This document shows, in pieces, positions 44,611 through 55,848 of a stretch of 64,000 nucleotides of DNA. Location: NCBI GenBank assembly GCA_026120035.1, contig JALRME010000024.1, forward strand, positions 372,001-436,000, in the 5' to 3' direction. Each line of letters opens with the position of its first letter. The first letter of the stretch is position 1. This DNA comes from Coleophoma eucalyptorum. Lineage: Eukaryota > Ascomycota > Leotiomycetes > Helotiales > Dermateaceae. The translations under genes were made by a program, and so were the position numbers. The notes below the pieces were generated by a model. The model searched no databases. It was not told where the DNA came from and saw only the letters and a list, made by a program, of their open reading frames with translations.

Positions 44611-46401
44611 ATGGTGGAATGCCCAATTTGTAGCAAATCGGTGAAATCACGAGATATCAATAATCACATTGATTCCGGATGTACTTCATTCATCGACGAC
44701 TCTCCACCAGCTATCCAGAATGGAACATCTCAACCCGCACCAACGCAGAAACCCTCGGTCTCGAGCTTCTTTCAAACTCCAGCAGCCAAACGTGGATCAG
44801 CATATCCTGCACCGAAAATCGAATCTAGCCCGAGCCTAAGCTTTCATCAGAAACCGCAGAGTAATGGAGTAGGCAGCATTACACCCACCCAACCACAGCG
44901 GAAGAGATCCTTTGAGGATGTGGCGAGCTCAGCAAACATCAAGGAGGAGGAAGGCAGTGTGTTAAGATCAGAGACTGGAGGTACTATCAAAGAAGAGATC
45001 GAGCCAGCAGCCAAAAAGCCTAAAACAAACGCTTTCCAGAAAGTAGCCCCGCTGGCAGAACGAATGCGACCACGGAAGCTGGATGACATATATGGCCAAG
45101 AGCTTGTTGGACAAGACGGAGTTCTGCGAGGCCTGATTGAACAAGATCGAGTGCCATCGATGATTCTTTGGGGAGGTCCTGGAACTGGTAAGACGACCAT
45201 AGCAAGATGTATTGCATCCATGGTTGGAAGCCGTTTTGTGGAGATCAATTCGACGAGCTCGGGAGTTGCTGAGTGCAAGAAGCTGTTTGCTGAAGCTCGA
45301 GGGGAGCTTTCACTTACAGGGAGGAAGACAATCATATTTTGTGACGAAATTCACAGGTTTTCAAAGTCGCAGCAGGATGTGTTCCTCGGACCAGTGGAGG
45401 CTGGACAAGTAACCCTAATTGGGGCAACCACCGAGAACCCTTCATTTAAGGTCCAAAATGCGCTGCTTTCGAGATGTCGGACGTTCACATTACAGAAATT
45501 GGCAGAGGAAGATATTCTCAAAATTCTCGAAAGGGCACTGGAGATGGAGGGCCCTAGATATGGAATACCGGTGAAAGCGCTAGAGATTGTAAAACCAGAA
45601 TCTCCAACACCTGGGAATGACATGGACATCGAGGGCGCCGAGTTACTAGCACCCGCAAGGATAGTAAAGGCTGAGGATGCATCGGCACCATTGGTAGACG
45701 GAGAATTACTATCTTACCTGTCTGCTTTTGCAGATTCTGACGCGAGGACTGCCTTGAACCTTCTCGAACTGGCAATGAGTCTATCCACCAGACCATCCAT
45801 GACCAAAGATGGAATTAAGTCTGCCTTGACCAAAACCTTGGTGTATGATAGAGCAGGTGACCAACACTATGATACAATATCAGCTTTTCACAAGTCGGTA
45901 CGGGGCAGTGATCCAGACGCTGCACTGTATTATCTTGCAAGAATGCTTCAAAGTGGCGAAGATCCGCTCTATATTGCCCGACGTATGGTTGTCATTGCGT
46001 CCGAGGATGTTGGGCTAGCCGACAACAGTATGCTCACGTTAGCAACAAGCACCTATAGCGCAGCTGCTACGATAGGGATGCCAGAGTGCCGAATAAATCT
46101 GGCCCACTGCACAGTCGCGTTATGTCTATCTCCAAAATCTACAAGAACGTATCGAGCATTGAATAATGCGTACGCTGCATTACGCGAGCCAGGGGTAGCG
46201 AGCTTGAGCATACCAATTCATCTTCGAAATGCTCCTACGAAACTTATGAAAGAGCTTGGATATGGCGACGAATATAAATATAACCCTAATTATAAGGAAG
46301 GAAAGGTAGTTCAAGAGTATCTACCAGAACAGTTGAAGGGGAGACGGTTCTTGGAAGATAGAGATCTAGGGACGGAAATTGACCCTGGAGCTTGGATGTG
46401 A
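44611..46401 (+). CDS. MGS1: Mgs1/WRNIP1 AAA+ ATPase
   Basis: This is a single-exon gene of 596 aa. A Rad18-type ubiquitin-binding zinc finger (UBZ4) opens the protein: CPICSKSV then HIDSGC at residues 4-24. A disordered linker holds FFQT-type text (VSSFFQTP), which resembles a PCNA-interaction motif but is not a full consensus. The AAA+ core starts at LAERMRPRKLDDIYGQ, with Walker A GGPGTGKTT at about 187, Walker B CDEIHRF at about 243, sensor 1 GATTENPSF at about 270 and the arginine-finger segment NALLSRCR. The C-terminal MgsA-type oligomerisation region includes HKSVRGSDPDAALYYLARML and RRMVVIASEDVGLAD. The protein acts at stalled replication forks with ubiquitinated PCNA and polymerase delta. 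Length is close to yeast Mgs1 (587). Confidence 0.95.
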   Translation: MVECPICSKSVKSRDINNHIDSGCTSFIDDSPPAIQNGTSQPAPTQKPSVSSFFQTPAAKRGSAYPAPKIESSPSLSFHQKPQSNGVGSITPTQPQRKRSFEDVASSANIKEEEGSVLRSETGGTIKEEIEPAAKKPKTNAFQKVAPLAERMRPRKLDDIYGQELVGQDGVLRGLIEQDRVPSMILWGGPGTGKTTIARCIASMVGSRFVEINSTSSGVAECKKLFAEARGELSLTGRKTIIFCDEIHRFSKSQQDVFLGPVEAGQVTLIGATTENPSFKVQNALLSRCRTFTLQKLAEEDILKILERALEMEGPRYGIPVKALEIVKPESPTPGNDMDIEGAELLAPARIVKAEDASAPLVDGELLSYLSAFADSDARTALNLLELAMSLSTRPSMTKDGIKSALTKTLVYDRAGDQHYDTISAFHKSVRGSDPDAALYYLARMLQSGEDPLYIARRMVVIASEDVGLADNSMLTLATSTYSAAATIGMPECRINLAHCTVALCLSPKSTRTYRALNNAYAALREPGVASLSIPIHLRNAPTKLMKELGYGDEYKYNPNYKEGKVVQEYLPEQLKGRRFLEDRDLGTEIDPGAWM

Positions 46402-46544
46402 CGAATTCAATATATATGTGGAAGATCTTACATTTGGATAGTGTTCATGAGCGAGGCGTTCATAGCAAGCATTGCATTGGATAGTGGAACAATGATGATT
46501 AACACTTGTTCATAAATTATTCTGAAGTCCTAACTACAACATTC

Positions 46545-47252
46545 TCATGCCTCAATCTCACTCAGGGCACGATACTCATTGCCGCCTACACCATTTGTTG
46601 AAGCAGGAATACCAGCAGTGTTATCAGTTGCGGCATTAATCTTCTGGAAGTTGTGCTCAGCCAACCTTCCTGGATCATTCTTCCCACCAATATCGCCGTT
46701 AAAGCTTGCATTCTTGCGGTCGTTTGCCGTGAAGCCGCCTTCAGTCAAGTTCTTGCCTTTTGGTCCGCCGGCATCAATGTACTGGCTGTTAACATAAGAA
46801 GGCGCCTCATCCGGCTCTCCAGCCTGCCTACGCTTTCCCTCACCACCGAGATTTGGGTCAGATGCAGACGTCGTATTTGTAACTGCCAATCCTTTCGATT
46901 GACCACCTAGAGCACTTGGGTATGTAGCATTGATGTCATCCTGACGGGACTCTGCGTCGCGTGCAGGATCGAGCTTCACAGCCCCAGAAGTGTTGGTGTT
47001 TGCAAATGTCGAGTTGCCTCCCCTGACGCCTGATGCTTCGCTGTTGCGGTTCTCTGAGAACGCTCCGCCTGCTCGGTCACTCTCAGCAGCGAGCGAGTCT
47101 GCTGCTACTCCGCCAGCAGATTCTACTCTGGGGTTGTTGAAACTGGCTGGGTCGGTGGTAACCTATTGATGGAGTTGTTATTTTTAAGTTCCATGTTTCG
47201 TGGTGAAATGGACGCTTACCTTGGTTCCGTGGGTTGGGTTTGCGGTCGACAT
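46545..47252 (-). CDS. Conserved disordered hypothetical protein, 216 aa
   Basis: The gene has two exons, complement(46545..47162, 47220..47252). The first exon encodes MSTANPTHGTK, and the 57-nt intron has a GTAAGC donor and a TAG acceptor. The protein is hydrophilic throughout, rich in Gly, Ala, Asn, Asp and Ser, with no hydrophobic core, and is expected to be intrinsically disordered. Recognisable segments include DPARDAESRQDDINATYPS and GGKNDPGRLAEHNFQKINAA. The look is that of fungal LEA-like or stress-induced small proteins, but no family can be named with confidence. Together with the similar small protein at 48048-48341 it makes a pair on the same strand. Confidence 0.75.
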
Positions 47253-48047
47253 ATTCGTTGATATTGTTCTGAAATGAATTTTTTGATAGACTAAGTGACT
47301 AGATATGATGGTTATGAAAGAGGAGTTAAATGTACAACTTGAGAATAATGGAATTGATCTGATTGAGAACAGATTTGAAAAGAATAGTACTTATACCAAT
47401 AGAGGACCATCCATCGAAACTCCTGTTTGTACCTACAAGCTATTCTACCAGCTAGTGAGATCATAGCGGCAGTGAACCCCTCGCACAGAGGCCGAAAAGT
47501 GCATTACATCACACCTTTCAAGCAAACCTCAACTCAAACAGTCCCACAGGTCAAGCTCGCCACCTACCTCTGCTGATCTGACGCAGATCCGAACGGGATT
47601 AATTCTCAAACATGTGATAAGACAGCATCTGTCGTGATCACGACTTTCTGATCTGCGGGTATGCTCAGGAGCTCTCTCCGGATAATTGTGGAACTGCATT
47701 TTTAAGGTAGAAGATTTTGGCATGGGTGGCCGAGTTAGGTAGAGGGACACACGAGGGGCCATTGACGTCACGTCTAAAGAACCCCTTCACGGACCTCATT
47801 TTGCTCCAGGAATTTCACCACACTGCAGAAATCTGGATGGGAATTGAAATGGGATTTTGAATTTGATCCTTTTTATTGTGATTTCTAATTTGAATCACTG
47901 CACGAGTTAAATTGAAAAAATAATCTCGTCGCCAATTCCTGACCTCAAAAACTCCCAGGTGGGCAACGAGCTCTTAGGCTCTCTCGTGCCATACTTTTCA
48001 GCGCAAATCCTGTCCAAATCCCTAGTAAAGAAACGACAAATCTACAT
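47253..48047. other. Intergenic between two small disordered-protein genes
   Basis: No gene is seen. An 80-codon minus-strand frame at 47529-47771 is not supported. The sequence is A/T-rich near 47840-47930. Confidence 0.5.
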
Positions 48048-48341
48048 TTACTTTGACAAGGCGTCCTTGGGAAGACCATCTAGGCCCTCCTTTCCTTGAC
48101 GTCCAACGCCGCTCATATCGGCACCTCCTGCTTCACGAACTGAGCTGCCCCCTGTGGCTGGCTCTCTAAGTCCTGTTGATGCTGCATCCCCTGTCGAGAT
48201 ATCGCTTCCTTGTCCTCCAGCTCCAACGTTGACTTTGCTTGCGTCGGCTGAGTTCCAGTCTGAAGCTACGGGTGGTTGGTCGGGAAGTGGAAGGTTGGAT
48301 TGACGCTCAGAGATGAGATCGGCTTTGCTTTGAGGAGACAT
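48048..48341 (-). CDS. Small disordered hypothetical protein, 97 aa
   Basis: This is a single-exon gene from the ATG at 48341 to the TAA at 48048. The sequence is polar and Gly/Ser/Ala/Asp-rich: MSPQSKADLISERQSNLP at the start, GAGGQGSDISTGDAASTG in the middle, and GRQGKEGLDGLPKDALSK at the end. No hydrophobic segment and no Cys are present. The composition suggests an intrinsically disordered stress or conidial protein, but function is unknown. Its promoter side (48342-48883) holds no other gene. It resembles its neighbour at 46545-47252 in composition, not clearly in sequence. Confidence 0.72.
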   Translation of the reverse strand: MSPQSKADLISERQSNLPLPDQPPVASDWNSADASKVNVGAGGQGSDISTGDAASTGLREPATGGSSVREAGGADMSGVGRQGKEGLDGLPKDALSK

Positions 48342-48883
48342 ATTGATGGGCTGGATTCTACTGTAAGCCTCAGAACTTCAGCAGATGATGGCAAATATAC
48401 ATACTTGTTATGGAGTTGTATTTAGTTGAAGATGTATGCTTTGGGTGTTGTTGTAAGTCTAGTTGATGTTGTGTGAGTGAGAGAAAAGATGTAATATGTG
48501 TTGGTGAAGAAGGAATAGAGCCAGTTTTGTATCAATCGAAGGCGGGAATGACGACCAAGGAAGTTATGTCTTATGACATCTTACTGCAGTACCTGACGTA
48601 CAAGTCTGCATTCAAGCAAGGTTTCTACGTATGTAATAAAGATCCCTAGGAGTCTTTCTTCCGTGCCTTAAAATGAATGACGAAATTATGTGGATCTTGA
48701 TGACTGAGAATTATGGCATCTAGGTCGATGAGTACTTCGATCCAAAGCACTGTCAGGAACCAGGCACTAGTACGTGAAAAGTTTCTAGAATGATTGAGCT
48801 TGCAAGTGGTATCATTATTCATCCTGTGACGCCAAGTTCGATGCCTCCCTCTACTCCGTTATTCCATCCCATTTTCTTGTCGC
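48342..48883. other. Intergenic, no gene seen
   Basis: This is 0.54 kb between the small protein's start and the end of the gamma-tubulin gene. It includes an intron-like T/G-rich leader next to 48341. Nothing else is recognised. Confidence 0.5.
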
Positions 48884-50593
48884 TTAGCCTATCCTCCTGT
48901 CGCTTGCCTCGCCTGTAGGTACTTCATCAGGATTGAGGTAGTTCGCATCTTCTGCCGCCTCGTACTCTGCAATAAGATCTGTAACTACTTGCTTTGCCTC
49001 GTCAAATTCGCTCAGGTTTTCTGCAAATGGAGCAGTTTTCTTATAGCCCTCCATGAAAGCGTTTCTCTTCCGCATACCGTCATATTGCCGCACAATTCGT
49101 TTGAAGAGCTAAGCAAAATATTAGCCAAATTCCGCCCACAATATCAATAAACTTACTGTCGCAATGCTAGTATGATTTGCCAACATGAGACCGCTAACTC
49201 TGTGGTTCATCGGCATGTACGGGCTTTTCTTGGTCAATGCAACCTGGATACTGGCTGGTCCCCAAGGAATGAAGGTTGCCAGTCGACGCTCTCTTATTCG
49301 CAAAAGACTCTTGTGCACATCTGTTGGATCTACATCTCCTTGGATAACATTTAGAATAGAGATGTAGCAGCTCTTTTTGCCTGGAATCGTTGACACCATT
49401 CTATTCTTGGGCTGTAGAAGTCGTCGCATAACATCCAATACAGTTGTTTTACGAACAGTCTTGGCCTGCTCAACACTGTCTCCAGTAAATGGCGTATAAG
49501 CTGTCATAAGGAAATGGCATCGTGGTGTTGGAATAAGTGATGCAATAATGCTAACAAGATCATTATGCATGTACCCAGGATATCGAAGTGTGGTAGTACT
49601 GGCTGACATTACTGTAGACACCTATTCATTGTTAGTGAGGCTCAACTTTTACAAAGCATGAATCTTACTAGCTGATTTGTCTGTTGGAATGATGGTTCTT
49701 GAACATGCAACCGGTCTGCTGCAATTCTTGAAAGTGCCCCATTGTCAAGAACGACCACCGAGTCCGCATTTTGCGTCAATCTTCGCATGGAAAGCAAGCT
49801 GTTGTATGGATGAACCACTACGTCGCCTGAATTTGTTGTGTCTGGAAAGACTGAGTAGGTTTGGATAATCTTCTTCGGAAACCGATCGTTCAGTCGCTCC
49901 AACATGAAAGATCCAAGACCAGAGCCAGTGCCACCAGCTATTGAATGCAGCATCATAAACCCCTGTGGTAATCAGCACCAGAGTTACTACAAGTATTCGC
50001 CTGCTTACCTCAAGGGAATCACTCCCATCCGCCTCCCTGTCAATCATCTCCATTATATCTTCATGAACCGTCTCACCAGTCTGGTATCCGTCACCCCAAT
50101 TATTTGCTGCACCGACTCCATTCTTTCCCACAAAGAAATTCTCTGGGTTGTAGATGTTCTTGTATGGACCAGTTTGAATTCCATTGATAACCTGACCAAG
50201 CTGTTAGCTGGATCTACGTGGCGCCACCAACTTAGCATCGCATTAAAGAAACGTACTCGTGGCTCTAAATCGATGAGGATAGCTCGGGGGATATATCGTG
50301 TATCGTCTGATTGATAGAAGAAGACATCCTTTCGGTCACCGCCTTCTGTCGCAAATTCCTCAAGGTTCCCATCTTGACTGATACCGTGCTCCTGGCAGAG
50401 CTGCTGCCAGAATTGACTACCAACTACAAGCTCCCATCAGAATCTGTTCAATGAAGAATGTATGTGTATGCGGGTCGAGTGTGGACTGACTGCTATTGCC
50501 GCATTGGCCGGCTTGGACCGTGATGATTTCTCTGCGAATAAGTCAACAACAGAGATATATAAATAAACATGGCAGTATGACTGACCTTGGCAT
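48884..50593 (-). CDS. Gamma-tubulin
   Basis: The gene has seven exons, complement(48884..49108, 49157..49621, 49669..49962, 50009..50191, 50257..50423, 50491..50531, 50586..50593), giving 460 aa. The first exon has only 8 coding nt (ATG CCA AG). The joined sequence begins [20 protein letters not shown] and contains the nucleotide-binding loop [28 protein letters not shown] and [20 protein letters not shown]. The gamma-specific [20 protein letters not shown] also occurs, and the tail ends EASDRRIG. Gamma-tubulin nucleates microtubules at spindle pole bodies (mipA in Aspergillus). Six introns of 46-67 nt. It is head to head with NUP85; only 311 bp separate the two ATGs. Confidence 0.97.
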
Positions 50594-50904
50594 TCTCACG
50601 GCATCGATCGTTATCCGAGTGTAAATCTGTTGGAGTTGAAGTTACGAATCTGGAGCGGGGGACCAGGACCAGAGGTCGAAAGGGGACGCGTCTGGTTTGG
50701 GGGGGGGTCGCGTTTTTAAGGTTTCTAGCGCCTCTGCGATTTTGACGATCTGCACCGCCTGTAAATAGAAGCAAGCAGCCTTGAGAGCTACCAGAATCTA
50801 CGACGACGTCAGCTCAGGAACTGCGTTAGTTCCAAATCACGATTTTGGACTCAATAATAAACACCATCCGCGATTCATCCTTTGATTGAGCTTCTCTCTC
50901 CACA
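50594..50904. promoter_or_regulatory. Bidirectional promoter of gamma-tubulin and NUP85
   Basis: The 311 bp serve both genes. An MCB-type element ACGCGT at 50686-50691 sits inside the palindrome GACGCGTC. MCB sites bind MBF/SBF-type factors at G1/S in fungi. A G-run lies at about 50699-50706. Confidence 0.5.
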
Positions 50905-53900
50905 ATGTCTGGCTTTCAGGTTCCTCTCTCGTCCAGTCCTGCTCCATCAACACCAGACAGAAGATCGCGAAATAGCAACCAGTTTTTATTTGGCCAATCG
51001 AACCCCTCAACAACACCTGCAGGGCCTCCCCCTCCTTCATCAGCAGGCTCATTTACACCAGCAGATCCACCGCCTTCCTCAGTCTTTGGGAGCTCAGTCT
51101 TGACCTCAGCTGCGCCGGTCAGACCTTTGTCCTTTGCACAACAAAGCTCATTCAATTCTTCTCCGCTCAAATTTGACAGCCCGAAGCAATCCACTGCGAG
51201 CTTTTCGCGACCGCAAGGCAGATTCCAACGACAGAGCTCTAACCTGAGCCAAGAAATTCAAAGCTCTCCCCAGCGCGGCTTTCAGGACCCTACTTATGGC
51301 AGCGACGAAGACGAAGACGAAAATGAAGAAGAGGAATATTCTGATGAGGAATATGATGAACAGGACTCACGCCAGGAGGATTACACAGACGAAGATGCGG
51401 ATGCGATGACAGACGAGGAAGGCCCGTATGAACAAGATGAAGATATGGAAGAATCTCCGGAAGGGACCCCAGTACCAAGGACGAGGGGACACCAAAAGAG
51501 CACGTCCGACCTTCAGCTTTCTTCACCAGCTAGGAGCAACGGTCAAGAGAGTCTGGACCTTCAAGGATCTCTGAGCAATTCTCAGTCAGGACCCAAATCT
51601 TTTGCATTTTCAAGAGTTGCAAAGGATTTATATGGGCAGATGGGAAGCCCTATGGTAGCTGAATCAGACGACCTAGTGATCAGTACAGAATCTGTCGTTA
51701 CGAAGCTATATGAGAATCCAAATATAGAAACCTCCTTAATTATGGTACCTAAGGATCTCGCGAGAATGTGGGCAATGTACGACAGAAATACTGGACATTA
51801 CAACACCGAAGAGTATACAGCAGTCATTGGCCCAGGACCACGGGCCTCTGCTTTTACAAAAGCCAACTTTCTTGCTGGCCTCACACTGAAAATACACCAC
51901 TCCACGGAACAAGACCCCAGAGGCTTTGGTCTGATCAACAAACCACTTCCACAGATTATGCTTGAATGGATGGACGAGTACCATAATCCATATCCGTCCC
52001 AATTCCAGGAGATCCAAACCCACAGACCAAGTCCTGCACATCATAATCTTTTTTGGGATACCATTCTCAATGGTCTTCTCCGTGGCAAGGTCGTGGCAGT
52101 GGTGGAGTTACTCAAAGATGCTGGATGGAGGTATGCAGATACAGGATCAAATGATCTCCGAGACAAGTCAGGGCAGACAGGGTTCTCAGGGTTGGCATTG
52201 ACCAACGTTGAGAAAGTCATTGGTGCAGCATGTAGAGTTTTGCAACAGTGCCCGGCTGTACATGGAGACTGGGATATTCGTGGAAGTGATTGGACTCTCT
52301 TTCGATTACAAGTTTCGCAAGCTATAGAGGATCTTAAGCGTTTTGCGGAGGGCCGAGATGGTAGTCATCAAGAGTTATTGACACAAGGAGATGATTTTGG
52401 ACTGTCTTCTGCTGGGTTGTCAGGAACCTTTAGCAAAACTGCCAGAAAGGCTGAAAGCAGGGTTCCATGGAATATTTATCAAAATCTATTGACCCTGTAT
52501 GGCCTCGTATCAGGCGAAGCCACACCAATTATTGAGAATGCGCAAGATTGGTGCGAAGCTACTATTGGTTTAGTTGTATGGTGGGATGAAGGCAAGAACG
52601 ATAGGCGGCTAGCTCTTGGGAGATCTCATACAGGATATCGCGCATCATCGAGGGAATCTGAGGCTGACGGATATATGCGAAAGTTGCGACGGTCATTTGA
52701 GACCGCAATAGCGAAGTCGACTGATTTCCAAGTCAATACGATGAGCCCTATTGAGGTCTCATTGGCTTCTCTGTTCGAAGGGGATAATGAGGCCGTGATT
52801 GGATTCCTGAGAGCTTGGTCAGGCCCGATCTCCTCTGCAGTAGCAGAGGTGGCATCACTTGCTGGCTGGTTACCTCCAGCTGAGCCGGGAAACCTGATTA
52901 CTATGGATAGTCTGGACCAGGATGATTTGGATCTTCTAGGAATCGACCCGTCGCCTTCAAAGGTCGACGGAGTCAAAGACCTTACTCTCATCACTTATGC
53001 TAAGGCGCTATCCCAACGCGAACAGATCACCACCCTGGCTGGCGGGGGAGTGCCGATAATCAAAGAGGGCTGGGAGTTGGCGATTTCAGTTCTTGGAAGG
53101 TTGGATTCTGCTGCTCGATCAGAAGAAGTAGTGGGCGATTTCCTGAGCCGGTTCCAGCTTCAGTCAGGGGCAACCGTGGAGAAGCTCTGGAGATTGCTCA
53201 ACGACTTGGATATGATCCAGCACGCCGAAGCCACGGCTGAGGTAAATAAAGGTTTCTTCATTCTAGATATGCAGCTAATTATTTGACAGTCATATGCCGA
53301 TTCACTTGCAGAAGAGTCTCATAAATACGGCGAGGCTTTATGGTACTATGCTCTTTCTCACAAGCCAGAAAAGGTCAAGGACATCCTAGATCTACTTATC
53401 TCAATCTCATTGATACAATCCACGGCATATCCTCCACAAGATGAAATGGATTCTTACTTGGCAGATCTGATCTCGTCTCCAAGGAAGACTCTCTTAAAAA
53501 TGGCTAATATGGACGTCGATGCAGCAGAGCTTATCCATAAGCTGCTCAGTGGCTACGCTACTTTGCGCAGATTCTTTAGCCTTCGCGACGACACAGCTCC
53601 CATGATCGGAGACCGACCTATGGGAGTAATTGCTCGCAAAAGAGAAGCTCTCAAGTGTCTTCTGGCTGTTATCTCCAGCTCAGGAGATAACATCCAAGGT
53701 GGCCTTTATGACGAAGGGCGAGGCGCAGTAGTCAGTGTAGACTTCTTATTGGCCTTGCTAGGCGAAGCAATGGTGTTTTTCAATCAGCCAAACTCTTCTC
53801 TTTCGACAGCTCAAGTCGATATCCTACTGAAGACGATCGAAGATCTGCAGACCGTGGGCTCTCGAGTTTATACTGCCTGTGATGAATTCTTTAAGACAGC

Positions 53901-54201
53901 ACTGGCGTCCGCGCAGGGACTGAAGGGATCAACCCCTATGGATATGCTCAGGAAATCAACATCCAATCTTAGTGCTTCCAGCAACTTTTCACTCGTTGGC
54001 AGCTCCATGCTGGCATCACAGTTCCAGAAATCCATCGGAAACAGTGGTGTTTTAGTGAAGGGCAATATCAAGCGCGGTTGGGATTGGCGCCAAGGCCTTA
54101 CATCCAACACGACTGGTGCAGAGATCTTGAGAATCCTACGTCTGGGATTGGCAAAGGACCTTGCGAGAGCATGGCTGGTGGAGGCTGATAGCAGGATGTA
54201 A
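50905..54201 (+). CDS. NUP85: Nucleoporin Nup85
   Basis: The gene has two exons, 50905..53241 and 53290..54201, giving 1082 aa. The 48-nt intron has a GTAAAT donor, a GCTAAT branch and CAG. Residues 1-130 are Ser/Pro-rich and disordered with a few F/G-like sites (FGQS, FGSS). Residues about 130-190 are extremely acidic. The rest is a helical scaffold with Nup85-family segments: SESVVTKLYENPNIETSLIM by type, HHNLFWDTILNGLLRGKVVA, VELLKDAGWRY, GDWDIRGSDWTLFRLQVSQA and HKYGEALWYYALSHKP. Nup85 belongs to the Y-shaped Nup84/Nup107 complex of the nuclear pore coat. The filamentous-fungal version is longer than yeast Nup85 (744) owing to the N-terminal extension. Confidence 0.88.
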
Positions 54202-54762
54202 GAATAGTCATTTAGTCAAGTATTGGTCGGATATTAGGGATGGATGGATGTTTTCGTGCATGCGAAACTGCATCTGCATTGGTGTTGGTATATCGGGTCT
54301 AAGATCAGTAAGATAGGAAGCGCACGCAGAGCAAGAGTGCCGCCGTGCATGGGAATGAATAGACATGTAATGATACCCTTGTCACGACGCCCGTCTCATA
54401 TTTCTGAAAGATTGAATTCGTCTGCTTATCCACTAGTAGGGGGCATAACTCGATGATTCACCATCTTTTACTCTGTCAGCCAATCATTGAAATTGCTTCA
54501 GTCATCGTGAATTTAGCGACCTGGGACTTGGAGTTGCTTCGGAAGTTACATATCTCGCGCTTCCCAGAGTATCAGAGGCTTTGTGGGCCTCCGAATAAGC
54601 TCTGAGGTGCGTAATAATCACCGAGTTCAGTACGAGTAGTACTTCTTTTACGCGTTGAGGCAGTCACTTTTTATTACTTTCCCTTACACTGCACGGAGCA
54701 CGCGGCCGTGTCTCCCAAAGATCCGACGACTCGAAGGCCTGTCGACAAAGACAAACCCGACC
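54202..54762. other. Intergenic, no gene seen
   Basis: This is 0.56 kb between NUP85 and the mitochondrial carrier gene, probably terminator plus promoter. No repeats or RNA genes are recognised. Confidence 0.5.
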
Positions 54763-55848
54763 ATGGCGACGGAGAAGAAGGAGACCAGCAAGAACTATAA
54801 GGGATTCGTTGCGGGTATCTTCTCTGGGGTCTCAAAACTTACCGGTAAGTCCTTGTTGCTCCGATTTCAAAGTGGAAGGCTTGCATATCGGGTGCTCAGA
54901 AATTATATCGTCCCGTTCTTATCTCTATGATGCGAGTGAGGAGATTCCAAATTGACCAAACTTGTAGTCGGCCATCCCTTCGACACGATCAAAGTACGCC
55001 TTCAAACGTCCAATTCGTCCCAGTTCAGCGGCCCGTTACAATGCCTCCTCCAGACCGTACGCAACGAAGGGGTACGAGGGCTTTACAAGGGAGCAACACC
55101 TCCTCTGGTGGGATGGATGTTCATGGATAGCTTGATGCTAGGCTCCTTAACATATTACCGTAAAATGCTACATCGCACACTCTTCAATCCTGCGCGCATG
55201 TCAGCCACGCCCTCAGGGTTCGCCAGCTACGACTTCGCACTCCCAGATGGCAAGACACACAAACTGCCCACCATTGGGCATGCGATGGCAGGCGTGATGG
55301 CAGGAGCAACAGTATCATTCATTGCAGCACCAGTTGAGCATATCAAAGCACGTCTACAAATCCAATATTCGGCGAAGAAGTCCGAACGGCTCTACAGCGG
55401 GCCCATTGACTGTGGACGCAAGATCTTCCGCGCGCATGGCATTCGAGGCATCTACCACGGGCTGAGTGCAACCCTGCTCTTCCGCTCCTTCTTCTTCTTC
55501 TGGTGGGGCTCCTACGATGTCTTTACGCGCCTCCTCACTGAGAGGACGTCGCTCAGCACCCCCGCTATCAATTTCTGGGCTGGTGGGCTCAGCGCCCAGA
55601 TCTTTTGGATCACATCCTATCCATCTGATGTAGTGAAGCAGCGGATCATGACCGACCCACTCGCTGGGGGTCTAAATGATGGGGTAAGGAGGTTTCCGAA
55701 TTGGAGGGCTGCAGCAAAGACAGTGTATAGGGAGAATGGATGGAGAGGTTATTGGCGCGGGTTTGTGCCCTGCTTCCTGAGGGCCTTCCCAGCCAATGCA
55801 GTTGCGTTGGTGGCCTTCGAGGCGGTCATGAGAGCGTTGCCCGAGTGA
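54763..55848 (+). CDS. Mitochondrial carrier family protein
   Basis: The gene has two exons, 54763..54844 and 54968..55848, giving 320 aa. The ATG at 54763 has an ideal ACC context; a longer frame upstream begins with TTG and is not used. The three carrier repeats each show the signature: HPFDTIKVRLQT, APVEHIKARLQI and YPSDVVKQRIMT. Matching second motifs are GVRGLYKGATPPL, GIRGIYHGLSATL and GWRGYWRGFVPC. The protein spans the inner mitochondrial membrane six times. The second-repeat PVEHIK with FRSFFFFWWGSYD is reminiscent of the Ymc1/ornithine/acylcarnitine branch, but the substrate cannot be fixed. The 123-nt intron is long for this window. Confidence 0.9.
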
